Part shown: piece after piece, positions 1-8,700 of the stretch | Position numbering within the stretch: the stretch's first letter is position 1 | Layout: each line of letters begins with the position of its first letter | Source: Firmicutes bacterium CAG:24053_14 | GTDB lineage: Bacteria > Bacillota > Clostridia > Oscillospirales > Oscillospiraceae | DNA: 64,000 nucleotides | NCBI GenBank assembly: GCA_001916715.1 | Contig: MNSZ01000046.1 | Location: forward strand, 18,292 to 82,291 | Direction of reading: 5' to 3' | Notes under the pieces: model-generated | Databases searched by the model: none | Seen by the model: only the letters and a program-made list of their open reading frames with translations | What the model was told of the DNA's origin: nothing | Made by a program: the position numbers and the translations under genes

Positions 1-394
1 AATGCTTGCGCTTTTCGTCCGTATGCTGCTGACGTGTCTCCTCGGTGACATTATAATACGCAAGCCTTATAAGCCCCGCGAGCGCAAACAGCGCCATTAT
101 GGCTATCTGCCACCACTCCCTTGCTCCGCTGCACACACCGATGACAAACGGCAGAACTCCGAAGCAGACAATATCGCTGAGCGAATCGAGCTGGATGCCG
201 AAGCGCTTTTCCTCATCCGTGCGATCCTTCTTTGTTCTTGCAACTATACCGTCGAACATATCACAGAAGCCGGAGAACATAAGGCATATGACAGCGGCAA
301 TTATTTTGCCCTGCACGGCAAAGCCCATACCTACAACGGATGACAGCATTCCGACAAAAGTCAGCCATACCGTGTAATTATAATAACCTATCAA
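1..394 (-). CDS. pssA: CDP-alcohol phosphatidyltransferase, PssA-like (C-terminus beyond window)
   Basis: This is the N-terminal part of an integral membrane enzyme that joins a CDP-diacylglycerol to an alcohol, most likely serine, to make phosphatidylserine. The signature D-G-x2-A-R-x8-G-x3-D-x3-D of the family is complete: DMFDGIVAR is followed by the spaced G, D and D in FGIQLDSLSD. Hydrophobic segments flank the motif. The only sensible start is TTG at 394, preceded by GGGGA about seven bases upstream; the ATG at 402 reads straight into a stop. The gene runs off the left edge, so the full length and exact substrate (serine versus glycerol phosphate) cannot be fixed; the overall look is PssA. 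Confidence 0.85.
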   Translation of the reverse strand, partial: MIGYYNYTVWLTFVGMLSSVVGMGFAVQGKIIAAVICLMFSGFCDMFDGIVARTKKDRTDEEKRFGIQLDSLSDIVCFGVLPFVIGVCSGAREWWQIAIMALFALAGLIRLAYYNVTEETRQQHTDEKRKH

Positions 395-500
395 AATAAC
401 ATCCCCAATTTACCCTCTTAACTGTGTGGCCAGTATACCACACGGTTGTATACTATTTCAAGCTTTTTTCGACAAGATGTTCACAAACCATTGAAAACTC

Positions 501-529
501 TATGCAATTTTGGATTTTGATGTTATACT
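501..529 (+). promoter_or_regulatory. Extended -10 promoter for the cysteine desulfidase gene
   Basis: TGTTATACT at 521-529 is an extended -10 (TG-n-TATACT). The matching -35 position is weak, as is usual for extended -10 promoters. It lies about 34 bases before the start codon at 563. Confidence 0.5.
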
Positions 530-562
530 GGCAGCGGAGAAATCTATCCGGAGGGATGAAGA

Positions 563-1837
563 ATGGAACGTAGCGATGTTAAGTATTCGCAATATCTGCA
601 AATTTTGCGTGAAGAACTTTTGCCTGCAATGGGCTGCACCGAGCCTATCGCCATGGCCTATGCCGCGGCAAAGGCAAGGCAGACCCTCGGCGCAATGCCG
701 GATAAGATCGACATCGTCATAAGCGGCAACATAATCAAGAACGTTAAAAGCGTTGTCGTTCCCAACACAGGCGGTCTGAAGGGCATTGCGGCTGCCGTCG
801 CGGCAGGAACGGTCGTGGGCGATGCCGATAAGCAGCTTGAGGTCTTGTCGTTTGTAAAGCCCGAGGAGATACCGCAGATCGGCAAATTCATGGACGAATG
901 CCAGATGACCGTCATGAAATCCGAAAGCGGAAAGCTGCTGGACATTGACCTGCACATGTACAAGGGCACCGACAGCGTGCGCCTGCGCATATGCGACTAT
1001 CACACGAACATTGTGCTCATCGAGAAAAACGGGCAGGTGCTGCTCAAGAAGGACGAAAGCGCGGCGGCAGGCAGCGAGACCGATCGCAGCGTGCTGAACG
1101 TTCACGACATTCTCGACTTTGCCGAGTCGGTTTGCATCGACGATGTTCGGGATATGCTCGAGCGGCAGATAGACTATAACCTTGCCATAAGCGAGGAAGG
1201 ACTGAGCGGAAACTACGGCGCATCGATAGGCAAAACGCTTCTTGAAACGCGCGGCGACGATGTGCGTGTGCGCGCACGCGCGCAGGCCGCGGCAGGCTCG
1301 GATGCCAGAATGAGCGGCTGCGAGCTGCCGGTCGTCATCGTGTCCGGCAGCGGAAACCAGGGCATGACCGCTTCCCTGCCGGTCATCGTGTATGCGCTCG
1401 ATATGCACGCAAGCCGCGAGCAGCTTCTGCGCGCGCTTTGCGTTTCAAACCTCATAACCATCCACCAGAAAACGCCCATCGGCAGGCTCAGTGCCTTCTG
1501 CGGCGCGGTTTCGGCAGGCTGCGGAGCCGCGGCCGGCGTAGCCTGGCTTTTAGAGGGCACATACGAGGCCGTTTCCGCAACGATAACAAATACGCTCGGC
1601 ATGATATCCGGCACGGTTTGCGACGGGGCAAAGCCCTCGTGCGCAACGAAAATCGCCTCTGCCGTCGAGGCCGGGCTTCTGGGCTTTGACCTCTACGAAA
1701 AGGGCAAGGCTCTGCACGGCGGTGACGGAATACTCAAAAACGACGTTGAAAGGACCATCGAATCGGTCGGCCAGCTTGCGCGCGAAGGCATGCGCGAGAC
1801 CGATGAAGAAATTCTCGACATAATGCTTGACGAATAA
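563..1837 (+). CDS. cyuA: L-cysteine desulfidase / UPF0597 family (CyuA-like)
   Basis: A 424-residue member of the UPF0597 (YhaM/CyuA) family, related to the alpha chain of iron-sulfur L-serine dehydratases. The family degrades L-cysteine to pyruvate, ammonia and sulfide with a [4Fe-4S] cluster. Conserved family features visible are PAMGCTEPIA near residue 25, the glycine-rich NTGGLKG near 70, the SGSGNQGM segment near 275 and further cysteines towards the C-terminus (CDGAKPSC). The start ATG has an ideal GGAGGG site seven bases upstream. It is monocistronic, ending in a hairpin terminator shared with the convergent coaX gene. Substrate choice (cysteine versus serine) is inferred from the family only. 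Confidence 0.85.
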   Translation: MERSDVKYSQYLQILREELLPAMGCTEPIAMAYAAAKARQTLGAMPDKIDIVISGNIIKNVKSVVVPNTGGLKGIAAAVAAGTVVGDADKQLEVLSFVKPEEIPQIGKFMDECQMTVMKSESGKLLDIDLHMYKGTDSVRLRICDYHTNIVLIEKNGQVLLKKDESAAAGSETDRSVLNVHDILDFAESVCIDDVRDMLERQIDYNLAISEEGLSGNYGASIGKTLLETRGDDVRVRARAQAAAGSDARMSGCELPVVIVSGSGNQGMTASLPVIVYALDMHASREQLLRALCVSNLITIHQKTPIGRLSAFCGAVSAGCGAAAGVAWLLEGTYEAVSATITNTLGMISGTVCDGAKPSCATKIASAVEAGLLGFDLYEKGKALHGGDGILKNDVERTIESVGQLAREGMRETDEEILDIMLDE

Positions 1838-1842
1838 CGAAG

Positions 1843-1868
1843 AATCCTCCGAAAATCGGAGGATTTTT
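1843..1868. terminator. Bidirectional intrinsic terminator between cyuA and coaX
   Basis: Perfect 10-bp stem AATCCTCCGA / TCGGAGGATT with an AAA loop (1843-1865) followed by a T run; convergent genes on both sides. Confidence 0.85.
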
Positions 1869-1870
1869 GA

Positions 1871-2656
1871 TTATCTGTTCTGTTTTTTCGGCTTTGCGTT
1901 TTTCTGATACAGTATCGCAAGGCCCTTGAGCAGAAGATCCGGCTCATGCTTGATCTCGTGCTTGCAATAGGGGATGATGCCGCCGGACAGGCCGCCGGTA
2001 GCGATGACCGTTGCAGGCTGGCCAAGCTCGGCCTCCATGCGCTCTATCATGCCGTCAATCATTGCGGCCGTTCCGAACACGGCGCCGGACTTCATGCTGT
2101 CAACGGTGTTTGTGGCAATGCATTTTCTCGGTGCTTCGATGGATATGTTCGGCAGCAGGCTCGTCCCCTGCGAGAGTGCCTCGAACGAGAGGTTCACGCC
2201 CGGAACGATCGCGCCGCCTATATACGCACCGTCCTTATCCACGGCAACGATGGTCGTTGCCGTTCCCATATCGACAATGATGATCGGGGGCTTATACATC
2301 GATAATGCGCCGACCGTGCCGGTTATCAGGTCGCCTGCGAGAGTGCCCGGATCGTCGATCTTCACGTTGACGCCGGTTTTTATGCCGGCTCCGACTATGA
2401 TGCACTCAAGCCCCGTGAGCTTGCGCACGGCCGAGCGTATGGCGCGGTTTACCTGCGGAACGACCGAGGACAGAATCGCCCCCTCGAACTCGTGGTAATC
2501 TATGCTGTCAAACGCAAAGCTCTGGCGCATTTTCATCGCATAGTCGTTGGGCAGGTCGCTCGTGTTGGTCGCAAGGCGGCTGCGGCTGACGACAACGCCG
2601 TCCTCAACACAGCCGAGAACAACGTTTGTATTTCCGACATCTATCGTCAATATCAT
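1871..2656 (-). CDS. coaX: Type III pantothenate kinase
   Basis: A 261-residue cytoplasmic kinase of the CoaX type (ASKHA fold) that phosphorylates pantothenate as the first step of coenzyme A synthesis. The N-terminal phosphate-binding motif DVGNTN is at residues 6-11, the second phosphate motif is IVDMGTATT, and IGGAIVPGVNLS is the usual third conserved block. Length is normal for the family. Type III enzymes are feedback-insensitive to CoA and need a monovalent cation. The gene lies 11 bases downstream of an ECF substrate-binding membrane protein, which strongly suggests that neighbour imports pantothenate. GAGG lies nine bases before the ATG. Confidence 0.95.
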   Translation of the reverse strand: MILTIDVGNTNVVLGCVEDGVVVSRSRLATNTSDLPNDYAMKMRQSFAFDSIDYHEFEGAILSSVVPQVNRAIRSAVRKLTGLECIIVGAGIKTGVNVKIDDPGTLAGDLITGTVGALSMYKPPIIIVDMGTATTIVAVDKDGAYIGGAIVPGVNLSFEALSQGTSLLPNISIEAPRKCIATNTVDSMKSGAVFGTAAMIDGMIERMEAELGQPATVIATGGLSGGIIPYCKHEIKHEPDLLLKGLAILYQKNAKPKKQNR

Positions 2657-2667
2657 GGATCAATACC

Positions 2668-3267
2668 TCAATGCATTTTTTTGCCGGCGCGGATGATGCG
2701 CTCGATTCCGGCGGCAAGCAAAACGTTGACGCCAAGCTCCACGAGGAAGTTAACGCCCGTCAGTACGACGATTATATACAAAAGCATATTCTGTCCGCCG
2801 GCCCAGCCGCTTATCGTGTCAAAGAAAAATACCAGCATGCCCAAGATGAACAGCCCGGTATTCACAACGGGGCAAACAATGCCGGACACGATGACCGCAG
2901 TCTTGTCGTTTTTCTTTGCTATCGCCTCATAGCACAGACCTGCGAGGAAGCCTGCCGCTGCGCCCTTGACGATGCAGATGAGTATGCACGCAACAGGGTT
3001 TATGCTCATAAGCAGCATGACCGTGCCGCCGTCCCAGCCTAAAAGGCCGGTTATGAGAACAACAAGGCCGAATACGCCGCCGAGATACGCGCCTGCACCC
3101 TTGCCGTAGATCGCCGTTGCGATGATTATCGGCGCAAGTGCCAGCGTTATCGAAAACGGGCCGAAACGCACGAACGTGCACAGTACCTGAAGCACAACGA
3201 TGATCGCGGTGAAGATTGCAAGCCCCGTCATGCGCCGGGTATTGCCCTTTTGTTTGCCATTATTCAT
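2668..3267 (-). CDS. ECF transporter S component, probably pantothenate-specific
   Basis: A 199-residue integral membrane protein with about five to six hydrophobic segments and a short basic N-terminus (MNNGKQKGNTRR). It fits the substrate-capture (S) subunit of energy-coupling-factor vitamin transporters; the block FGPFSITLALAPIIIATAIYG is typical of the fold. The ATPase and T subunits are not in this window and are presumably shared. Specificity for pantothenate is inferred from the operon with coaX, 11 bases downstream. The start has AGGAGG just upstream. Another vitamin-like substrate remains possible. Confidence 0.8.
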   Translation of the reverse strand: MNNGKQKGNTRRMTGLAIFTAIIVVLQVLCTFVRFGPFSITLALAPIIIATAIYGKGAGAYLGGVFGLVVLITGLLGWDGGTVMLLMSINPVACILICIVKGAAAGFLAGLCYEAIAKKNDKTAVIVSGIVCPVVNTGLFILGMLVFFFDTISGWAGGQNMLLYIIVVLTGVNFLVELGVNVLLAAGIERIIRAGKKMH

Positions 3268-3352
3268 TTTTATACCTCCTGCTGTCGCCCCGATCCTGTC
3301 GGGTGCGGCGCTTTAAGTTTATACCGGTCTTATCCGCCGGTATTTCGCGTAA

Positions 3353-3381
3353 ATAGTACAATATGTGCGCCGCATTGTCAA
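3353..3381 (-). promoter_or_regulatory. Sigma-A promoter of the pantothenate operon
   Basis: On the minus strand TTGACA (3376-3381), 17-base spacer, TACTAT (3353-3358). The leader of about 80 bases holds an inverted repeat ATACCGG/CCGGTAT (3322-3344) that might be regulatory. Confidence 0.7.
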
Positions 3382-3427
3382 TATGCTATCAATTATTCTC
3401 TCCCGAACGGCGCGAAAAATTATTCGA

Positions 3428-3456
3428 TTGCAACGGCAAATATCATGTGATAAAAT
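3428..3456 (+). promoter_or_regulatory. Sigma-A promoter of the GH13 glucosidase operon
   Basis: TTGCAA (3428-3433), 17-base spacer, TAAAAT (3451-3456) with an upstream TG making an extended -10. It is 34 bases before the ATG at 3490. Confidence 0.65.
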
Positions 3457-3489
3457 TATTTCAAATATATTTTGATTTGGAGAAACGAA

Positions 3490-5160
3490 ATGGAAAAGAA
3501 ATGCTGGTATAAGGAAATGGCGGTGTATCAGATATGGTGCCGCAGCTTCTGCGACGGCAACGGCGACGGCATAGGCGACCTGTGGGGCGTACTGTCAAAG
3601 CTCGACTACATTGCCTCGCTGAACGTTGACGGCATATGGTTTTCGCCCCTGTACCCTTCGCCGAACGCAGACTACGGCTACGATATATCCGACTACAAAA
3701 ACATCCACCCCGATTTCGGCAACCTTGAGGTATTCAAGCAGGTGTTAGACGGTGCGCACGAGCGCGGCATGCGCGTTTTCATGGATCTTGTCGTCAACCA
3801 CTCCTCCGATGAGCACGAGTGGTTCAAGGAAAGCCGCAGGAGCAAGAATAACCCCTACCGCGACTATTACTACTGGCGCCCCGGCAAGGGCAAAAAGCGC
3901 CCCCCGAACAACTGGGACAGTCTGTTCGAGGGCAGAGCGTGGGAGTATGACAAGGCAACCGACGAGTGGTATATGCACATATTCTCCAAAAAGCAGCCGG
4001 ATCTTAACATGTCAAACCCCAAGGTGCGCGAAGAGGTCAAGGATATAATGCGCTTCTGGCTCGACATGGGCGTGGACGGCTTCCGCGAGGACGTTATAAC
4101 CTACATCGCCAAGGCCGACGGTCTGCCGAGCGCAAAGGTAAAGCTCCCGGCGGCAACGGGCATGCAGTATTACACCAATCTGCCGAAGGTCCACGACTAT
4201 CTTGCCGAGTTCAAGCGCGACGTGCTTGATTTTTACGACTGCTTCACCGTCGGCGAAGGGCCGCGCATGGAGCCGGAGGTCGCGCTGAGCTATGTGCGCG
4301 AGGGCAAGGACAAGGTGCTCGATATGATGATAAACTTTGCCCACATGGAGGCTGACTGCTTCATCACCGACTTTCTCCAGCGTCCGTTTGACCTTGTGAA
4401 GCTCAAGAAGGCCTTCACCAAATGGCAAACGAAGATGTACGGCAAGGGCTGGAACGCGCTTTACATGGAAAACCACGACCATCCGCGCATCATAAGCCGC
4501 TACGGCAGCGAAAAATACCGCGTCGAAAGCGGCAAGAGCATTGCCGCAAGCTACCTTTTCCAGCGCGGCACGCCCTTTGTATATCAGGGGCAGGAGATCG
4601 GCATGATAAACACGCCTCTTCCAAGCCTTGACGATTACAAGGATATCATGGTCAAAAACAACGCCCGCATAGCGCGCTCGCTCGGTCTTTCAAAGGAAAC
4701 GGTGCTCAGGCTTGCTCAGAAGGCATCGCGCGATAACGCGAGGACCTGCATGCAGTGGTCAAGTGCCCCCAACGCAGGATTTACAAACGGCAAGCCCTGG
4801 TTCGTCGTAAATTCCAACTACAAGGATATAAACGTTGAAAGCCAGCTTGGCGATCCCGGCAGCATATTAAACTTCTACCGCAACGCACTGCAATTCAGGC
4901 GCGACAACCCCGTTGTCATATACGGCGACTATGTTGAGCACATGCCCAAAAGCAAGGAGCTGTATGTCTACGAGCGCAACCTTGCCGGCAAAAAGCTGCT
5001 TGTCATCTGCTCATATTCCGAAAAATGCGTGCGCTTTGACGCGCCCGAGGGCATAACGCTTGACGAAACAAAGCAGGTTTTTGGAAACTACGACAACAAT
5101 TTTGTTATATCAAACGGCTTTACAACAAGGCCGTATGAAATGAGGGTGTATCTGTTTTGA
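3490..5160 (+). CDS. GH13 alpha-glucosidase (oligo-1,6-glucosidase type)
   Basis: A 556-residue cytoplasmic glycoside hydrolase of family GH13, the oligo-1,6-glucosidase / exo-alpha-glucosidase group. All four conserved regions are visible: region I DLVVNH; region II GVDGFREDV, with the nucleophile aspartate after R-E; region III VGEGP, with the acid/base glutamate; region IV ENHDHPR. A calcium-binding loop DGNGDGIGD lies near residue 24. There is no signal peptide, so it should act on imported maltose, isomaltose or similar oligosaccharides. ATG 3490 is preferred over the in-frame TTG at 3472 because GGAGA sits six bases before it. The stop overlaps the next gene's ATG by one base (TGATG), so the two are translationally coupled. 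Confidence 0.9.
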   Translation: MEKKCWYKEMAVYQIWCRSFCDGNGDGIGDLWGVLSKLDYIASLNVDGIWFSPLYPSPNADYGYDISDYKNIHPDFGNLEVFKQVLDGAHERGMRVFMDLVVNHSSDEHEWFKESRRSKNNPYRDYYYWRPGKGKKRPPNNWDSLFEGRAWEYDKATDEWYMHIFSKKQPDLNMSNPKVREEVKDIMRFWLDMGVDGFREDVITYIAKADGLPSAKVKLPAATGMQYYTNLPKVHDYLAEFKRDVLDFYDCFTVGEGPRMEPEVALSYVREGKDKVLDMMINFAHMEADCFITDFLQRPFDLVKLKKAFTKWQTKMYGKGWNALYMENHDHPRIISRYGSEKYRVESGKSIAASYLFQRGTPFVYQGQEIGMINTPLPSLDDYKDIMVKNNARIARSLGLSKETVLRLAQKASRDNARTCMQWSSAPNAGFTNGKPWFVVNSNYKDINVESQLGDPGSILNFYRNALQFRRDNPVVIYGDYVEHMPKSKELYVYERNLAGKKLLVICSYSEKCVRFDAPEGITLDETKQVFGNYDNNFVISNGFTTRPYEMRVYLF

Positions 5161-5624
5161 TGAGAAAAGCAAACCGCGCGATAACGGATCTTGACGAGAT
5201 AAAGGCGCTTATTGACAGCTGCGATACGATCCGCCTCGGCTTTGTTGACGGCGACGAGGCATACATCGTGCCGCTCTCCTTCGGCTTCGAGGCCGAAAAC
5301 GGCGAATTCACATTCTATGTTCACGGCGCGAAGGCCGGCAGGCGGCACACTCTTGCGAAAAAAAGCGGCCGCGTTTGCGTCGAGACCGATGTGTGCTCGG
5401 GCTTTGTCGAGCTTGAGCAGGGCTCGCAGACGGCAGACTACAAAAGCTTCATAGGCTACGGCGAAATAAGCACCGTGACAGGCGAGGAAGCCGTAAAGGC
5501 GCTGACGCTTTTGTGCCGCCACTGCGGCTTTGACGAGATGGGCTGTAGCGAGGCAGTGGTCAATGCAACGGGCGTTGAAAAAATCGTCGTCCGCGAATTT
5601 TCCGCAAAGCAGCGATTTAAATAG
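5160..5624 (+). CDS. Pyridoxamine 5'-phosphate oxidase-family protein (NimA-like)
   Basis: A 154-residue protein with the split-barrel flavin-binding fold typical of the PNPOx/NimA family: an N-terminal 'RLGFVDGDEAYIVPLSFGF' block, then the 'FYVHGAKAGRRHTL' strand-helix, and 'IGYGEIS' later. Relatives bind FMN or haem and reduce nitro compounds or have unknown roles. The gene is translationally coupled to the upstream glucosidase through a TGATG overlap, although the functional link is unclear. It ends before a strong palindromic terminator. The family call is firm; the substrate is not known. Confidence 0.8.
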   Translation: MRKANRAITDLDEIKALIDSCDTIRLGFVDGDEAYIVPLSFGFEAENGEFTFYVHGAKAGRRHTLAKKSGRVCVETDVCSGFVELEQGSQTADYKSFIGYGEISTVTGEEAVKALTLLCRHCGFDEMGCSEAVVNATGVEKIVVREFSAKQRFK

Positions 5625-5659
5625 CTTCACATTTTATATGCATACCATCGGTTAACAAA

Positions 5660-5693
5660 CGGCAAGGTCAATTGACCTTGCCGCTTGCTTTTT
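5660..5693. terminator. Palindromic intrinsic terminator
   Basis: A perfect 24-bp palindrome (arms CGGCAAGGTCAA / TTGACCTTGCCG, 5660-5683) followed by CTTGCTTTTT. It lies between the convergent glucosidase operon and SLH peptidase gene. Confidence 0.8.
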
Positions 5694-5721
5694 GAGATTA
5701 TTTTGAGAGGTTTGAGGTTTA

Positions 5722-8700
5722 TCAGATAGCGCAGAAGCGCTGGATTATTGCTGCCATCTCGGCACGGTTTGCCGTCTTATCCGGAGCAAAGCTGCCGTCG
5801 GTGTAGCCCTGAACTATCTTGTTCTGGCATGCCCAGAGGATGGGGTTGACCGCCCAGTCGCAGACGGAAGCTGCGTCGGTGAAGCTCAGCTCGCCGCTGA
5901 CCTCGGGATTGCCGGAGTAGCGATAGAGCATTGCAACAAGCTGCTCACGGGTTATTGCCTGCTTGGGCTTGAACTCATCGGCGCTGAAGCCGTTGACTAC
6001 GCCCTTGTTGAGCGCCCATGCTATTGCATCGTATGCCCAGTAGTCTTCCGGGACGTCCTTGAAGCTTACGCTCAGGCCCTCGACGGAGGGGCTGCCTGCC
6101 ATGCGGTAGAGAACGGTTGCGAACATCGCGCGGGTCATGGTGCCGTCGGGAGTGAAGGTATCGTCGGTGGTGCCGAGCATCAGCTTGTTCTCGTAAACGT
6201 ACTTGACGCTGTCCTCGTACCATGCGCCGGCCTTAACATCCTTGAACGGAAGCTTGCTGCCGTCGTCGCCGGCGGAAATGAAGTCATCTCCGAGGAGGTT
6301 GGAGAATGCGAAGTTGCTGATGAATGCGTACTCATCGCGCTGGTGTACCTTGTGGGTGAGGCTGTTGGCAAAGTAAACGACGTTTATCTCGTTCTGTGCG
6401 TCTGCGGTGAGCTTGCCCTGGTAGGAAATTGCCTGAACAGAGCCGTCGAGGTAGGCCTTTGCCGCTGCGGTCTGATCCGCGTCGATCATCTTGACGAAGC
6501 CCTCGGTCGGGGTCTTGCTGCCGTCCATCTTGACGAGCACCTGAGCGCCCTCGGGGATCTTGGAGAAGTAGCCTACGCCGTAGCCGTAGAGAACATCGTC
6601 GTTATCCATGACGTAGGATGCGTTGACGAGCGTAGTATTCGGGTAAGTTACATAGCCGAGGCAGTCCATGCCGTCAGCCGCGCTGCGGGTAAGATCGGAG
6701 CCGAAGATGTTCTTGCGTGTTGCCGAGGAGCCGTAGCCGATGTAGGGAGTGCCTGCAAGGACCTGTGCCTTTGCCGTGTCATTGAGTGCGCTTGCGCCCA
6801 TGATGAGGTCTGCCTGTGCAGGATTGCTGGTGGTATCAAAGCCCATAAGCTCGAGAGCTACGCGGTCGTAGTTCCAGTTGCCGTGGCTCCAGTTGATGCG
6901 GCTTGCCCACTTGAAGCCTGCGTCGTCTGCGCCGACCTCGCCGGTGATGTACACCTTGGGAGCCTTGGTGATGGTCTTTGCCGCAGGAACATCAGCCTTT
7001 GCAAGGCCGGTGCCGCTGAGGACATACTCTGCGGAAACGGTCTGCCAATCTGCATAGCTGCAAACGAAGTCGCCGTAGAAATCGCTTTCACTGTCGGTCA
7101 CCATGCCGACGGATTTGCCTGCCTTGAGCAGTGCGTTGACCGCTGCGGTGGAGTCCTCGGATGCGTTGGAGATGACGACGTATTCGTCTGCTTTGCCGGT
7201 GAAGTAGGAGCCGAGCTTATTTGCAATGTAGCTGAGGCAAGCGTCGTGATCCATCCAGTCGCCGCAGACTGCCTTGATGGTCTTGTATGCGGCAGGCTCG
7301 GTGACGGTTACCATGTCAAAGCCGCGGGTCTCGTTGAAGGTGGTGATGCCTTCGGAGTAGAGAACGGTCCAGCTCGTTATGAGGGTGCCGTCGTACAGCA
7401 CGCCGTTTGCAACGGAGCGCTTTGCCTGATACATCGAAACGATCATCGTTCCGGCAGGATAGGTGACGCCGTCGTAGGTGAATTCCTTATCGGTGACAAG
7501 GACCTTAACATCGTTGCGGGACAGCCACTCCATCATGTCGCCGGCCGCCTGGAGGTTGGTCTGGTTAACGCCGTCAAGAGGAATGATGTAGCACTCGGGG
7601 TAGAAGTTGCCGTTTTCGCCTTCGCCGTCATACTCGGGACGGAACAGATCGGATTCGGCGCCTTCGACATCGTTCTGGTCGCACAGCCACTGGCCGACGA
7701 GGTCGTATGCATCGGAGTTTTTGTTGCCGACGCCGCGGCTGAATATCTTGGTCTGGGATGTGAGGTAGCCGAGCTTTTCGCCTGCTATGTAGTTTGCCTG
7801 GCCGAGGCAGCCGTACTGAACGAGCTGAGCGCCTGCGTCGTTGTAGCCGGGAAGCTCAACGGTGTAAGCAACGGTGCCCTGAAGCATTGCAAACTGCGGA
7901 GTGTAAGAGGTGGACATATCGTCCCAGGGATCGGCCCAGTAGGTGGTGCCGTCGCCGTTATCGGTGAGATAGTCACGCTGAGGGATAACAAAGCTGTTGT
8001 AGGTATCGTTATTTGCAACGGCCGCTATGCCGAGAGCCTCGCCGCCTGCGATCAGGTGATCTGCCAGCAGGTCGTACTCAAAGTTAGGCTCGTGAGGGGG
8101 ATCGCAGGGCTCGCACTGGAACGCGGAAACGCGGCCGTGGAACTCGGTGAGGGATACGGGGTTAAAGGTTGCGATAAGCTTCTGCATGTTCTGAGTTTCC
8201 TCAGTGGTCTGGAAGGAGTTATCGCGGTTGAGGTCGTAGCCGTTGGAGGCTTCACGGGTGATGTAGGTGCGGCCTTCGACGTTCTCTTCGGGAACGAGAA
8301 TGAAGAACACGCCGTCGAGCAGCTCGTCGATAGTGGTGTTGACGGTCTCCTGAGTGTAGTACTTATCGAGATCGACTACGCCGGACTGTCCGTTATTTTC
8401 GGCAGTCAGCCAGCCGAGGTAGGTTGCGCTGTCCTTAACAAGCTCGGGAACGGCCATTTTGCTTGCGGCCTTCTCGCTGTTAAATTCGGTCTGACCGTCG
8501 GCAGTGAAGCCGGTGAGGTTGTTGTAGCTGAGCTTGCCGTCGCCGGCTGCGGCATTAACGAGCATCCATGCAAATTCCATGATGCCGTCGGTCGCCGCGA
8601 CTTCGTTTGCGTGGATGTTGGAGAACATCACGGGAACCTTAATATCGTCATACTTGCCGGCCTTTATATCTGCAAGCACCTGATCGGGCTGAGTTTCCGC

